Shown: piece by piece, positions 45,208-54,508 of the stretch
Layout of the letters: every line of letters begins with the position of its first letter
How positions within the stretch are numbered: the first letter of the stretch is position 1
Assembly: GCA_026004775.1 (NCBI GenBank)
Contig: BPJU01000001.1
Span: forward strand, 1 to 64,000
Direction: 5' to 3'
Origin: Pirellulaceae bacterium
GTDB taxonomy: Bacteria > Planctomycetota > Planctomycetia > Pirellulales > Pirellulaceae
Length of the DNA: 64,000 bases
Translations under genes and position numbers: made by a program
Notes under the pieces: model-generated
Told to the model about the DNA's origin: nothing
Seen by the model: the letters and a program-made list of their open reading frames with translations, nothing else
The model's database searches: none

Positions 45208-47268
45208 ATGATCGGGTGCAGAGCACGTTGTGGTCTTTGGGTAGTATGCTTGTGGCTCGCCATAGCCGCAACAGCGGCATGGGCGGTGGACATTCCGACG
45301 GAGCCACCGGCACGCAGCCGACAAGTGACCTTTTATGTAACTTACTTCCTCACGCATCAGCAGATCTCCAAACACCCGCTGGACGACGAAATAGCGCGGC
45401 GGTTGTTCGACGAGTTCCTGGAGGAGCTCGATCCTCAGAAATCGATTTTCCTGGCTGGGGACGTGGAAGAATTCCGCCAGGAGCGGGAACAGTTGGATGA
45501 TGCCTTGCGCCGATTGGATGTCTCGTTTGCCCATCGAGTTTTCCGCCGCTATCAAGAACGGGCTCGCCAGCGCTATGCGTGGACCGAAGAATTGCTGGCT
45601 AATCCGCTGGATTTCACCGTGGACGAAGAGTTGGTGGTAGACGCCAAACAGTTGGATTATCCGGCCGACGAAAACGAGGCCAAGGATCGTTGGCGCAAAC
45701 GGCTCAAGTACGAGTGTCTCCGCCTGAAATTGAACAACGACAATGATCAGATGGTTCGGGACATCGTGCGCCGGCGCTATAAGAATTGGCTGAACAGCAC
45801 GGAACAGACCACCTCGGACGATCTGTTGGAGCGTTATTTGAACGCGCTGGCCCTCTGTTATGATCCGCATTCGTCCTATTTCTCTCCGTCGACGTATGAG
45901 GATTTTCGCATCCGCATGTCGCTCAACTATCAAGGCATCGGGGCCGAGTTGGAGTCTCGCGACGGCTATGCCGTGATCCGGCGGATCATTCCCGGCGGAG
46001 CGGCAGCCAAGGGGGGTGAGTTGAAACCCAATGACCGAATCGTCAGCGTCGGTCAAGGCGAAGACGGCCCGATGGTCGACGTGGTGGACATGAAACTGGA
46101 CGATATCATCGATCTGATCCGCGGCAAAGAAGGTACCGTGGTGCGGTTGGGAGTGCTTCGGGAAGGCGAGACGGAAGTTCGGGTCATCAAGATCACGCGC
46201 GCCCGCATCGAGCTCGAAGAGAGTGCTGCATCCGGCCAGATCTTTACCCACGGCAAGAAGTCGGATGGCAGCGACTACCGTATCGGGGTGATTGTGCTGC
46301 CGAGCTTCTATGTGGACATCGAAGGGGCCCGGCATAATGATGAGCATTTCAGAAGCAGTACGCGTGACGTTCGTAATCTCCTGAAGAAGTTCCGCGAGGA
46401 AAAAGCGGACCTGGTAGTGCTGGATTTGCGCCGCAACGGCGGCGGCAGCCTCAGTGAGGCGATCGGAGTGACCGGCTTGTTCCTGGATCAAGGTCCGATC
46501 CTCCAGGTGAAGGACTCCGCCGGCCGGATAGAAGTACACCGGGACTTGGATGCCGGAGCCGAGTGGACGGGGCCGCTGATGGTGCTCGTCAGTCGTTTCA
46601 GCGCCAGTGCCAGCGAGATCCTTGCCGGTGCGATTCAAGACTACCGGCGCGGCTTGATAGTCGGAGATCCGTCGACTCACGGCAAAGGTACGGTTCAGAC
46701 TCTGGTCGATATCGGCCCGACAGTGATGAAATTCGGCAGCGCGATCAACCTCGGGGCAGTCAAAATCACGATGCAGCAGTTCTACCGGCCCAGCGGTGCC
46801 AGCACGCAAAATCGGGGAGTGTTGTCGGATATAGTGCTTCCGTCGCTGACGGCGCATGTATCGAAAGGAGAATCGGAGTTGGAGTATGCACTTCCGTTTG
46901 ACCAAATCCCGGCATGTGATTACCAGCCGCTGGAAGGGTATGTTACCGACTCATTGATAGACAGCCTCCGGGCGGCGTCGGCCGAACGGATCAAGAAATC
47001 ACAAGACTTCATGCGGGTCGAGCATCAAGCAGCCCGTCTGGAGCAAATCAATGCCAGAAAGGTAATCCCGCTGGCATGGGAAAAGTTCGCGGCGTTGGAG
47101 CGCGACAGTGAAACCGACGATCCCGATGCGCCCCCGGAGGAAACTCATCCGCCACTGCCCGATCAGAACACCGTCTCAGGAATCGAGCGGGACTTCTATC
47201 TGGAGGAAGTTTTCAATATAGCCGTTGATTATTTGGGACATCAGCCCGCCGCCATTGCGGCCAAGTAG
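45208..47268 (+). CDS. prc: Tail-specific protease Prc/Tsp
   Basis: A 686-residue S41A protease with a signal peptide (VVCLWLAIAATAAWAVD). It has the Prc order: an N-terminal helical region with HPLDDEIARRLFDEFLEELDP, a PDZ domain (about residues 235-320, YQGIGAELESRDGYAVI to GGELKPNDRIVSVGQG), the protease core LVVLDLRRNGGGSLSEAIG, catalytic serine in SRFSASASEILAGA and lysine in THGKGTVQ, then the C-terminal helical region. It cuts exported proteins from their C-termini. GAGGAG precedes the ATG at a proper distance. It ends 19 bases before the phosphohexomutase gene, so the two are probably cotranscribed. Confidence 0.93.
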   Translation: MIGCRARCGLWVVCLWLAIAATAAWAVDIPTEPPARSRQVTFYVTYFLTHQQISKHPLDDEIARRLFDEFLEELDPQKSIFLAGDVEEFRQEREQLDDALRRLDVSFAHRVFRRYQERARQRYAWTEELLANPLDFTVDEELVVDAKQLDYPADENEAKDRWRKRLKYECLRLKLNNDNDQMVRDIVRRRYKNWLNSTEQTTSDDLLERYLNALALCYDPHSSYFSPSTYEDFRIRMSLNYQGIGAELESRDGYAVIRRIIPGGAAAKGGELKPNDRIVSVGQGEDGPMVDVVDMKLDDIIDLIRGKEGTVVRLGVLREGETEVRVIKITRARIELEESAASGQIFTHGKKSDGSDYRIGVIVLPSFYVDIEGARHNDEHFRSSTRDVRNLLKKFREEKADLVVLDLRRNGGGSLSEAIGVTGLFLDQGPILQVKDSAGRIEVHRDLDAGAEWTGPLMVLVSRFSASASEILAGAIQDYRRGLIVGDPSTHGKGTVQTLVDIGPTVMKFGSAINLGAVKITMQQFYRPSGASTQNRGVLSDIVLPSLTAHVSKGESELEYALPFDQIPACDYQPLEGYVTDSLIDSLRAASAERIKKSQDFMRVEHQAARLEQINARKVIPLAWEKFAALERDSETDDPDAPPEETHPPLPDQNTVSGIERDFYLEEVFNIAVDYLGHQPAAIAAK

Positions 47269-47287
47269 TGCAGGAGGAGTTTGGGCA

Positions 47288-49093
47288 ATGGATGCGGTTA
47301 TTGCGGCACTGGAGCAGGCGGTTGCCGAGGGGCGGTTATCGGCGGGTGCCGGGGAAAACATACGGCGTTGGCTGGAAGACGCCCGTTATGCCCCTTATCG
47401 TGACCAGGTGGTGGCTCACATCGAACGAGGGGACTGGAAAACGCTGGACGACGTTTTCTGGACAATTATTCCATTTGGTACCGGGGGCCGGCGAGGGCGG
47501 ATGTACCCGATCGGCTCGAATGCCATCAACGATCGCACGATCGGCGAAAGTGCTCAAGGAGTGGCCGATTATATATTGAGCCAATTCACCGGTGACGGAC
47601 CGCCATCGGCTGCGATCGCCTATGATACCCGCCACCGATCGCGACATTTTGCCGAACTGTGCGCCGGGGTATTGGCTGCCGCCGGTTTTCGCGTCTACTT
47701 CCTGGACGATTATCGCAGCACGCCGCAGCTTTCGTTCCTGGTGCGTTACCGAAACTGTCATTGCGGCATCATGGTTACTGCCAGCCATAATCCGCCGTCG
47801 GACAATGCGGTGAAAGTCTATTGGTCGACCGGTGGCCAGGTGCTGCCGCCTCACGACAAGGCTATCATCGAGCGCGTGATGCAAGTAAAAGAGATTCGGT
47901 CCGTGCCGTTTGATGAGGCGTTGCGGCAGGGACGGGTGGTGATTTGTACGGACGAGGTGGACCGGGCCTATCAGGCGGCCGTGCTGGAACAGCGCTTCGA
48001 GGGGCCTCGGCAACTGCGCATCCTGTATAGCCCGCTGCACGGCGTCGGAGCGGCTTCGGTCGTACCGATTCTCAAAGCCGACGGATTCGACGAGGTCCAG
48101 GTCTATGAGCCCCATGCGAAACCCGATGGAGATTTCCCGAATGTTCCGGGGCATTCGGCGAATCCGGAAAACCCGGCGGTGTTCGACGCGATGATCGACC
48201 AGGCGCGCCGCGACGGTTTTGACCTGGTGTTGGCTACGGATCCGGACTGTGACCGATTAGGGTGCGCTGCTCCTGTTACCGCCGATTCGACCGGACCGTG
48301 GGCTCCGCTGACCGGCAACCAGATTGGAGCGCTGTTGGCCGATTTTGTGCTGGCCCAGCGCAGTCGAAGAAACACGCTCAGTCCCGAACATTATGTCGTG
48401 AAAACGCTGGTCACCACTGAGCTGATTCGGCGTATTGCGGACGCATATCAGGTCCGCACGGTGGGGAATTTGCATGTGGGATTCAAATGGATCGGCGGCG
48501 TGATGGATCAATTGGGCCCCGAGCTTTTTGTGTTGGGTACTGAGGAGTCGCACGGTTATCTGGTCGGTTCGTATGCTCGGGACAAGGACGGTGCGGTGGC
48601 AGCAATGTTGCTGGCTGAGCTGGCAGCGGCATTGCGGTCGCAAGGCAAGACGCTGCACGAGCGATTGTACGAGCTTTACCGGCAGCATGGCTGCCACGTG
48701 GAGCGGCTGATGAATGTGCAGATGGAAGGGTCGGAAGGGATGCAACGGATGGCGCAGCTGATGGAATCCCTCCGCCAATCACCCCCAGCGACGCTGGGGG
48801 GCATGCCGGTGGTTGCCGTGGAAGACTATCAGTCGCTGGTATGCCGAAACCGCGACGGATCGCAGCAGCCTCTCGATGCGCCGCGTGGCAACATGGTGAT
48901 CTTGAGGTTGGAAACTCCGGGTAATGCTGTGGCGGTCCGCCCTTCCGGTACGGAGCCGAAGGTGAAATTTTATTTCTTTGCCTGGGCGGCTCCCTGCGAA
49001 TCGGCCAATGTGCCGGACGCTTGTGCTCGATTGGAGAGCCGCATCGCGGCGTGGCAGCAGGACGTGCGGCAACTGGTGGCTGCATGCCGGTAA
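47288..49093 (+). CDS. Phosphoglucomutase/phosphomannomutase family protein
   Basis: A 601-residue alpha-D-phosphohexomutase. The phosphoserine loop is GIMVTASHNPPSDNAVKVYW, the metal-binding loop is LATDPDCDRLG, the sugar-binding loop is GTEESHGYLVG and the phosphate-binding loop is VRPSGTEPKVKFY. It interconverts hexose 1- and 6-phosphates; the sequence is closest in style to the larger phosphoglucomutase/phosphopentomutase-type enzymes, so the preferred sugar is uncertain. AGGAGG lies 11 bases before the ATG, and the upstream in-frame extension lies on prc. Start and spacing suggest translation from the prc message. Confidence 0.9.
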   Translation: MDAVIAALEQAVAEGRLSAGAGENIRRWLEDARYAPYRDQVVAHIERGDWKTLDDVFWTIIPFGTGGRRGRMYPIGSNAINDRTIGESAQGVADYILSQFTGDGPPSAAIAYDTRHRSRHFAELCAGVLAAAGFRVYFLDDYRSTPQLSFLVRYRNCHCGIMVTASHNPPSDNAVKVYWSTGGQVLPPHDKAIIERVMQVKEIRSVPFDEALRQGRVVICTDEVDRAYQAAVLEQRFEGPRQLRILYSPLHGVGAASVVPILKADGFDEVQVYEPHAKPDGDFPNVPGHSANPENPAVFDAMIDQARRDGFDLVLATDPDCDRLGCAAPVTADSTGPWAPLTGNQIGALLADFVLAQRSRRNTLSPEHYVVKTLVTTELIRRIADAYQVRTVGNLHVGFKWIGGVMDQLGPELFVLGTEESHGYLVGSYARDKDGAVAAMLLAELAAALRSQGKTLHERLYELYRQHGCHVERLMNVQMEGSEGMQRMAQLMESLRQSPPATLGGMPVVAVEDYQSLVCRNRDGSQQPLDAPRGNMVILRLETPGNAVAVRPSGTEPKVKFYFFAWAAPCESANVPDACARLESRIAAWQQDVRQLVAACR

Positions 49094-49127
49094 GCGCCGT
49101 CCGCTCGGTAATGGCTTACGTCTCGGA

Positions 49128-49599
49128 GTTGTCGCTATCCCAACAGCATATGAACGATCAATTGAAGGAACAGCGTAGCGCGTTTATAAATGCTTCCGGA
49201 TGCTTGATCGGTGAAGCAGCGGGCGAGGCGCTTAGCGAGTTGTAGCCTTGCAAACAACTCTTGAAAGATGACCAATCCAGAAAAGGATGTGAGCACCTGT
49301 CGTTCAAATTTGATTACTGGCACAGCGTGGGCTTTACAACGAGCCATGTGGCGGCTATACTTCATAGTGAGGACCTCCCTGCGCACGTATTCTACCTACT
49401 AGTTAGACGCACGAAGTGGCAGGGAGGTTCTCTTTTTGTAATAATTTTTGGAAAAAAATTGTAATACAAAACGCGTTTGTCAAACCTCACTGGATGTGAG
49501 TGATTTGCAAGCGAGAATACGATTCGAAAAGTCGCGATGTTTCCCGAGAAATCCGCCCGTTTTCACGTTACGAACGACGATTTTTATGCAACTAGGGGG
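49128..49599 (-). mobile_element. 5' remnant of an IS1380-like element
   Basis: The minus strand matches the left 470 bases of the element at 16133, from the terminal CCCCTAGTTGCATAAAAATC through CTCACATCCAGTGAGG and the A/T-rich leader to the first 80 codons of the transposase. The match stops near 49128, so the remainder is deleted. Confidence 0.85.
49132..49365 (-). pseudogene. N-terminal fragment of the IS1380-like transposase
   Basis: Starts MKYSRHMARCKAHAVPV, matching VEYSRHIVSCKAHAVPV of the other copy, with GGAGG upstream. It runs through SGLVIFQELFARLQ and ends after LIVHMLL where homology to the other copy is lost. Confidence 0.8.
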
Positions 49600-49606
49600 T
49601 AGATTC

Positions 49607-49880
49607 TCTTCTTGCCAGAATTATCATTTCGTCCGTCGCCAGGATTGTCCGCGCCGCGTCTGCGATCACTAGCTCATGCTGGGACCTTTCTACTGTACCG
49701 CATGCACCGGTGCTTCGGTCGAAGCAGTTAAACAGTACAACTACGACGCACGATGCTGTAGTCGTTCGTTATCGAAGCTGGCGTTATCGAAGCTGGCAAC
49801 CAGGGGCCTGAAAGGCCGCCTCTTGTTTAGCCCAAGCCAACGGCCTGGGCGGGAGGCGGCCGGTGGTATCCTGCCAAAGA
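49607..49880 (+). repeat. Dispersed inverted-repeat element, partial copy
   Basis: From CTTCTTGCCAGAATTATC through TTTCTACTGTACCGCATGCA and AACAGTACAACTACGACGCA to GTTTAGCCCAAGCC it aligns with 54081-54330 in the same orientation. It lies directly after the IS1380-like remnant. No ORF is conserved between the copies. Confidence 0.75.
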
Positions 49881-49993
49881 GCGGGCATTCATTTTGCCAC
49901 CGGGCAGGGCCGGGCATACGAGTTATCAAAATATCGAATCCGCTACAGGGAATCGGAAGGCGCCGAATCGCATTCAGCCGTTAACGGTTCCTC

Positions 49994-50329
49994 TCAGGGC
50001 TCTTCCGCCGCCTGGACGTCGAGCGCGTCCACGTGCTGGGCAACGGGTAGCACCAGAATCTTCCCGTCTCCCATCCGGCCGGTGCGGGTGACCTCCACAA
50101 TCCGCCGCACCACTTCGTCGACTCGCGTGTCGTCGACCCACAACATGATTTCCACCTTCGGCAGGAAGACCAGCGAATACTCGCTCTCCGAGTACTGGTC
50201 CAAATAGCTCTTCTGCCTGCCGAAACCTTTAACTTCGCGGACACTCAGCGCTTCGAGCGGGGCTCGCTTGAGATTTTCCAGAACCTTCTCGGCCAAGAAC
50301 GGGCGCACGATGGCAATGATCTGCTTCAA
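49994..50329 (-). CDS. glnB: PII nitrogen regulatory protein, probable TTG start
   Basis: A 111-residue PII signalling protein. It has the usual first strand KQIIAIVRPFLAEKVLENL, VREVKGFGRQKSY leading to the T-loop, FLPKVEIMLWVDD, and the signature TRTGRMGDGKILVLPV. PII proteins bind ATP/ADP and 2-oxoglutarate and control nitrogen assimilation partners. The T-loop (YLDQYSESEY) keeps the length but differs from the E. coli sequence, and the tyrosine at the uridylylation position is not certain. The only start that gives a normal length is TTG, with GGAG about 10 bases before it. The frame is open upstream into the ferredoxin gene, which ends 44 bases before the TTG. Confidence 0.85.
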   Translation of the reverse strand: MKQIIAIVRPFLAEKVLENLKRAPLEALSVREVKGFGRQKSYLDQYSESEYSLVFLPKVEIMLWVDDTRVDEVVRRIVEVTRTGRMGDGKILVLPVAQHVDALDVQAAEEP

Positions 50330-50373
50330 AGCCTCGACCGCTCCTGTTTTCGTACGCCGGACTCTGCCCGGGA

Positions 50374-50772
50374 TCAACTGAAGAAGTTTTCGCCGAACAA
50401 ATTCACCGGCGGGCAGCTCTCCACCTCGATGTCCCCATTGACTCGCACCATGCACGCCAAACGCATGGTGTCCTCATGGCCGATAAAAGCCAGACACGGG
50501 ATCGGGTCGGGCGGGATGTGGAACGGCTGCTTGAACTGGTACCACTCGCGCTTCGTCATCGGGTTGGTATTCTCCATCCCTTTCGTGATCAACACACGGC
50601 ACGTACCACACATGCCGTGGCCTTTGCAGTTGAGGTACTTGTTGATCGAGGCGCCGAACCCGTTCAAGCCGCAATTCAGGTTGATCCCGGCTCGGATTGC
50701 TGCCTTGCGGAGGTTGGTACCCACAGGAACCTCAACTTCTTTGTTCTCCTTGACGAACTTGATAATCGGCAT
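50374..50772 (-). CDS. 2Fe-2S ferredoxin-type protein
   Basis: A 132-residue protein with an adrenodoxin-like cluster motif: LNCKGHGMCGTCRVLI (C-x5-C-x2-C) and the fourth cysteine in MRLACMVRVNGDIEVESCP. The N-terminal MPIIKFVKENKEVEVPVG is the expected beta-grasp start and was chosen over the longer frame from 50820. An insert with CGLNGFGASINKY precedes the cluster loop. It should carry one [2Fe-2S] cluster and transfer electrons. Its only close neighbour is the PII gene after it on the same strand, an unusual pairing that suggests a link between redox state and nitrogen control. No reductase partner is nearby. Confidence 0.82.
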   Translation of the reverse strand: MPIIKFVKENKEVEVPVGTNLRKAAIRAGINLNCGLNGFGASINKYLNCKGHGMCGTCRVLITKGMENTNPMTKREWYQFKQPFHIPPDPIPCLAFIGHEDTMRLACMVRVNGDIEVESCPPVNLFGENFFS

Positions 50773-50975
50773 ACGTCGTACCCGTTCCTGTTTGTGGACC
50801 ACCAGCACCCACGGCCCCACTCAGCTACCGCGAGGGCCACATCACTGAGCATGATAGCATCGCAGGCGAAAGACGGCTACCATGGATCAGGAATGGTGTC
50901 GGCCCGGGGTGAAGAACCGCACGCGCCCTTGAGCCTGCGCGGGAGACTGGCCGGCAGCCGTAAGGAGCCACCTTG

Positions 50976-51242
50976 ATGTCGAAGGACTACACACCTTACC
51001 AGCAACGCGTCATCCGCAACTATTATGATAACCGGCAAGCTGTGGCACTCCAGCGTGCCAGCGAACTGGTGACGGAACTTTATTTATCGGAAGGCAAACG
51101 CCGCCAACAACATTGGAAACACTTAGCCAGCCATCTGGAAGCTCTGGGCGTAAAACCCGCCCAGATTGCCCATTTGATGGAGCAGGACAAGCCCGAATTG
51201 GTGGCCAAGCTGTTAAAGCAACTAGCACGCTCCCTGGGGTAG
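50976..51242 (+). CDS. Small helical protein of unknown function
   Basis: An 88-residue protein with two predicted helices and a Tyr/Gln/Arg-rich N-terminus (YTPYQQRVIRNYYDNR). No motif recognised. AAGGAG lies about 9 bases before the second ATG, which I use as the start. It stops 5 bases before the alcohol dehydrogenase gene, so both are on one message. Good ribosome site, tight spacing and uniform codon use make it a likely real gene. Confidence 0.7.
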   Translation: MSKDYTPYQQRVIRNYYDNRQAVALQRASELVTELYLSEGKRRQQHWKHLASHLEALGVKPAQIAHLMEQDKPELVAKLLKQLARSLG

Positions 51243-51247
51243 CCGAC

Positions 51248-52441
51248 ATGAGTGCTGCTTGGAACTTCTTCAGTGCCGGACAGATTCTGTATGGCCGGGG
51301 TGCTGTGGGGCGGTTGGGCGACTGGTTACGCACCCGCGGCCTGGTGCGGGCTTTGGTCGTGAGTGATCGCCGCCTGGTCGAATCGGGCGTGGTGCAGGTC
51401 GTTACCGAGTCACTGCAAGGTTCGCAGGTAAATTATCAGGTATTTGACGGCGGCCAGCCGGAGCCGGCGGTCGAGGTGGCAGTGCGGGCGACCGAACTGG
51501 CTCGGTCGTATCAGCCCGACGTCGTCGTCGGCCTGGGCGGTGGAAGCAACATGGACGTGGCGAAAATTACCGCTGTGCTGTTTACGCATGGGGGTGAACC
51601 GTCAGACTATTTCGGCTTTGATCGAGTGCCGGGCCCGGTCATGCCACTGGTCTGTTTGCCCACCACGGCCGGGACGGGAAGCGAAGTATCGCATGCCGCC
51701 GTGTTGACCGACCTCCAGAACGCCACCAAAGTAAGTACCCTGAGCCAGTATCTCCGACCACGGCTGGCACTGGTCGATCCACAGCTTACCGACAGTTGTC
51801 CGCCGCGTGTGACCGCGGATGCCGGGATCGACGCTCTGACGCACGCCATCGAGGCATTCACGGCCCGGCCGTGGCAGGAAGTGTCGCGGCAAGGAGCAGA
51901 GCCGGTAGGTTATGACGGGAGTTATCCGCTGTGCGAGGCGTTGGCCGAGCGGGCGATTCGGACTATCGGCCGGTTCCTCCACGAGGCTGTGGCCGATCAC
52001 CGCTCCCCGGAAGCGCGGGATGCGATGTCCGAAGCGGCAACACTGGCGGGCCTGGCGTTCTCCAACAGCGGAGTGGCTCTGGTTCACGCCCTGGAATACC
52101 CGTTGGGAGCCGCCGTGCACTGCTCGCATGGCGCCGGCAACGGCCTGTTGTTGCCCCACGTGATGCGTTTCAATTTGCCGGCGTGTCCGGAAAAATTCGT
52201 GCAGATCGCCCAGTGGCTGGAACCCGATGCCGGCCACCGGGACCCGCACGAAGGCATCGCCGCCGTAGAACGACTTTGCCGCCGTGTCGGCATTCCGGAA
52301 CGACTGCGGGACTTGGGAGTGCGGCGGGAGCAATTGCCGGAGTTCGCCTATAAAGCGGCTGCCATCCGGCGACTTCGCCGCGTCAATCCCCGCGATGCCA
52401 CCTACCAGGACATTCTTTCCATTTACGAGGCGGCCTACTGA
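51248..52441 (+). CDS. Iron-containing alcohol dehydrogenase family protein
   Basis: A 397-residue group III dehydrogenase. The N-terminal half binds NAD(P) (VVVGLGGGSNMDVAKI, PLVCLPTTAGTGSEVSH). The metal-binding signatures are ADAGIDALTHAIEAF and the histidines of NSGVALVHALEYPLGAAVHC and SHGAGNGLLLPHVMRFN, all in place, so it should be active. Substrate is not predictable: relatives act on primary alcohols, lactaldehyde or 1,3-propanediol. It is translated with the 88-residue gene just before it and is followed by an A/T-rich leader of the dihydroorotase gene. Confidence 0.9.
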   Translation: MSAAWNFFSAGQILYGRGAVGRLGDWLRTRGLVRALVVSDRRLVESGVVQVVTESLQGSQVNYQVFDGGQPEPAVEVAVRATELARSYQPDVVVGLGGGSNMDVAKITAVLFTHGGEPSDYFGFDRVPGPVMPLVCLPTTAGTGSEVSHAAVLTDLQNATKVSTLSQYLRPRLALVDPQLTDSCPPRVTADAGIDALTHAIEAFTARPWQEVSRQGAEPVGYDGSYPLCEALAERAIRTIGRFLHEAVADHRSPEARDAMSEAATLAGLAFSNSGVALVHALEYPLGAAVHCSHGAGNGLLLPHVMRFNLPACPEKFVQIAQWLEPDAGHRDPHEGIAAVERLCRRVGIPERLRDLGVRREQLPEFAYKAAAIRRLRRVNPRDATYQDILSIYEAAY

Positions 52442-52531
52442 TGCGGGTACGGCACCGGCAAAGCAAGCCGGGCTGTCGGGTATGCGGGAGAAACGAATGT
52501 AAGAAAATTTTTTCCGTTCTATTACTGGAAT

Positions 52532-52578
52532 GTCATACGATTTGCTAAATCAAGAACATATAGCAAAAAAAGTATGAC
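52532..52578 (+). promoter_or_regulatory. Hairpin in the A/T-rich leader of the dihydroorotase gene
   Basis: Outer stem TGTCATAC/GTATGACA, a small internal loop, then inner stem TTTGCTA/TAGCAAA closing an 11-base loop, followed by ATTTTG. It ends 21 bases before the GTG start. It could act as an attenuator or leader structure for the gene or, less likely given the weak T-run, as the terminator of the alcohol dehydrogenase transcript. Confidence 0.5.
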
Positions 52579-52599
52579 AATTTTGTGGGAAATGATTCA

Positions 52600-53937
52600 G
52601 TGAAAACACTTATACGCTATGCAACGGTCGTATTTCCCGATGCAGTCCTACAGGCGAATATTCTCATCGAGGATCATCGTATATTGGCCGTCGATGCAGC
52701 CGAACACAGCCGAGCGGACGAAGTCGTCGATGCGCGCGGTTTGTTTTTGTTGCCTGGTGTGATCGACGATCAGGTGCACTTCCGGGAACCTGGGCTGACT
52801 CACAAGGAAGATCTCTGGCATGCCAGTCGGGCTTGCGCGAAGGGAGGAGTTACCTCCTTTCTGGAAATGCCGAATACCAAGCCGCCTACCACCAGCCGCG
52901 CCCGCTTGTATGAAAAACTCCAGTTGGCATCCCAGCGGTCCGCCGTCAACTACGGATTTTACATCGGGGCTACTGGGGAGAATATCGAAGAGCTCCGGCG
53001 GGCGGATCGTACGCCGGGTATCAAAATTTTTATCGGCTCCAGCACGGGCGAGTTACTGGTCGACGATCAAGCGGCGCTGGAAAGGATCTTTGCCGAGACG
53101 ACGCTGCCCATCGCCGCCCATTGTGAAGATGAAGCCACCATCCGGCAGAACGCCGGCTCGTTGCCGCGCCCCTGGAGCGTGGCCGACCATTCGCGGATCC
53201 GTGACCATCGGGCTGCCTGGATCGGCACACGCCGCGCCACGGAGTTGGCTCGCCGCCATCGCCACCGGCTTCACGTGCTGCATGTTTCCACCGGGGCTGA
53301 ACTGGAATTGTTGAAGGAGCACGCCAACGTCATCACCGCCGAGGTCTGCCCGCATCACCTGTTTTTCAATATGGAAGATTACCCGCGGCTGGGTACGCGT
53401 ATCCAGATGAATCCATCGGTCAAGACAGCAGAAGACAACCGGATGTTGTGGCAAGCGTTGTTGGACGGGACGATCCAAGTCATCGCTACCGATCATGCGC
53501 CGCATACTCTGGAAGAGAAAGCGAAGCCCTATCCGGATTCGCCGTCGGGTCTGCCGGCGGTGGAGAACTCGTTGGCCCTGATGTTGGATCAGGTCAACCG
53601 CGGCCGCTGTACGCTCAGCCAGGTCGTGCGATGGATGTGCGAAAACCCGGCACGTGTCTGGGATATTGTGGGCAAAGGCTGCATTGCCCCGGGCTACGAT
53701 GCCGATCTTGTGCTGGTCGATATGCACAAGGAAGCCGAAATACGCGACGAAGAGCAATGGACCAAATGCCGGTGGAGCCCGTGGCACGGCACGCGGCTCC
53801 AGGGTTGGCCCGTCCGGACGTGGGTTATGGGGCGGCTGGTGTTCGACCGTGGCAAAATAAATGATCAGGTGCGCGGAAGTGAGATCATATTCGACCATTC
53901 TCGTGGTGGTTTTTGGGCCGCTCAAGATTATCCATGA
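52600..53937 (+). CDS. Dihydroorotase with substituted first metal-binding histidine
   Basis: A 445-residue amidohydrolase. The usual entry motif DxHxHxRxPG reads [18 protein letters not shown], so the first metal histidine is Gln; the same change is familiar to me from dihydroorotases of Bacteroidota. The rest is typical: [59 protein letters not shown] and the C-terminal [10 protein letters not shown]. It should close carbamoyl aspartate to dihydroorotate in pyrimidine synthesis. I use GTG 52600 (GGGAA 9 bases before) over GTG 52585. No other pyr gene is nearby, so it stands alone. Confidence 0.85.
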   Translation: MKTLIRYATVVFPDAVLQANILIEDHRILAVDAAEHSRADEVVDARGLFLLPGVIDDQVHFREPGLTHKEDLWHASRACAKGGVTSFLEMPNTKPPTTSRARLYEKLQLASQRSAVNYGFYIGATGENIEELRRADRTPGIKIFIGSSTGELLVDDQAALERIFAETTLPIAAHCEDEATIRQNAGSLPRPWSVADHSRIRDHRAAWIGTRRATELARRHRHRLHVLHVSTGAELELLKEHANVITAEVCPHHLFFNMEDYPRLGTRIQMNPSVKTAEDNRMLWQALLDGTIQVIATDHAPHTLEEKAKPYPDSPSGLPAVENSLALMLDQVNRGRCTLSQVVRWMCENPARVWDIVGKGCIAPGYDADLVLVDMHKEAEIRDEEQWTKCRWSPWHGTRLQGWPVRTWVMGRLVFDRGKINDQVRGSEIIFDHSRGGFWAAQDYP

Positions 53938-53945
53938 AAGTAATC

Positions 53946-54415
53946 GTAACCGTTCACGGTTGGTTAGCCAGCAACCGTTACCGGGGACCATTGTGAACCC
54001 CCAATAGCTCGGTAGGGCCACGTTCTACCTTGTTGCTCAAGTCTCGTAATAGCGGAAGACAGATGAATGTGCCGGAAATATAGATTCTCTTTTTGCCAGA
54101 ATTGTCTTTTCCTCCGTTGCCCAGATATTCCGTGCCGTGTGTGCGATCCCTACCTCATCCCGAAACGTTTCTACTGTACTGCATGCACCGGTGCTTTGGT
54201 CGGTGCCGTTAAACAGTACAATTACGACGCACGATGCTGTAGTCGTTTGTTGTCGAAGCTCGCAACCAGCGGCCTGAAAGGCCACGTTTTGTTTAGCCCA
54301 GGCCAGCGGACTGAGTGGGAGGAACCGTACGGTCGATTCTCCAATGTTGCGCGCAGCCACGCAGCGGGTAAATGCGTTTTCATTCCTTTTCTGACCGTGA
54401 ACGGTTACAAAAATA
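53946..54415. repeat. Dispersed non-coding element with terminal inverted repeats (~465 bp)
   Basis: Bounded by GTAACCGTTCACGGT at the left and its near-exact inverse (ACCGTGAACGGTTAC) at the right. The interior aligns with 49607-49880 and, inverted, with 22016-22170. It encodes no convincing protein and looks like a non-autonomous mobile element. The A/T-rich sequence GCTGTAGTCGT and the CAGTACAA string are shared by the copies. Confidence 0.75.
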
Positions 54416-54424
54416 CGGCCGCCC

Positions 54425-54453
54425 TTACAGTGGCGTCTGAATTGTGTTATTAT
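54425..54453 (+). promoter_or_regulatory. Weak promoter candidate for the DUF1579 gene
   Basis: TATTAT matches five of six -10 positions, 17 bases after TTACAG, a poor -35 match. The site lies immediately after the dispersed element and 55 bases before the start codon. Confidence 0.3.
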
Positions 54454-54508
54454 AGGGACCGGTACTGGTAAAAGGTTTGAGCGGAAGTAACTCGTTAGGG
54501 AGACTGTT

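Noticed and set aside
44578-46905. A 775-residue open frame on the minus strand across sppA and prc
   Set aside because: It is antisense to two well-supported genes, reads as His/Arg/Pro-rich sequence without domains, and follows from their codon bias.
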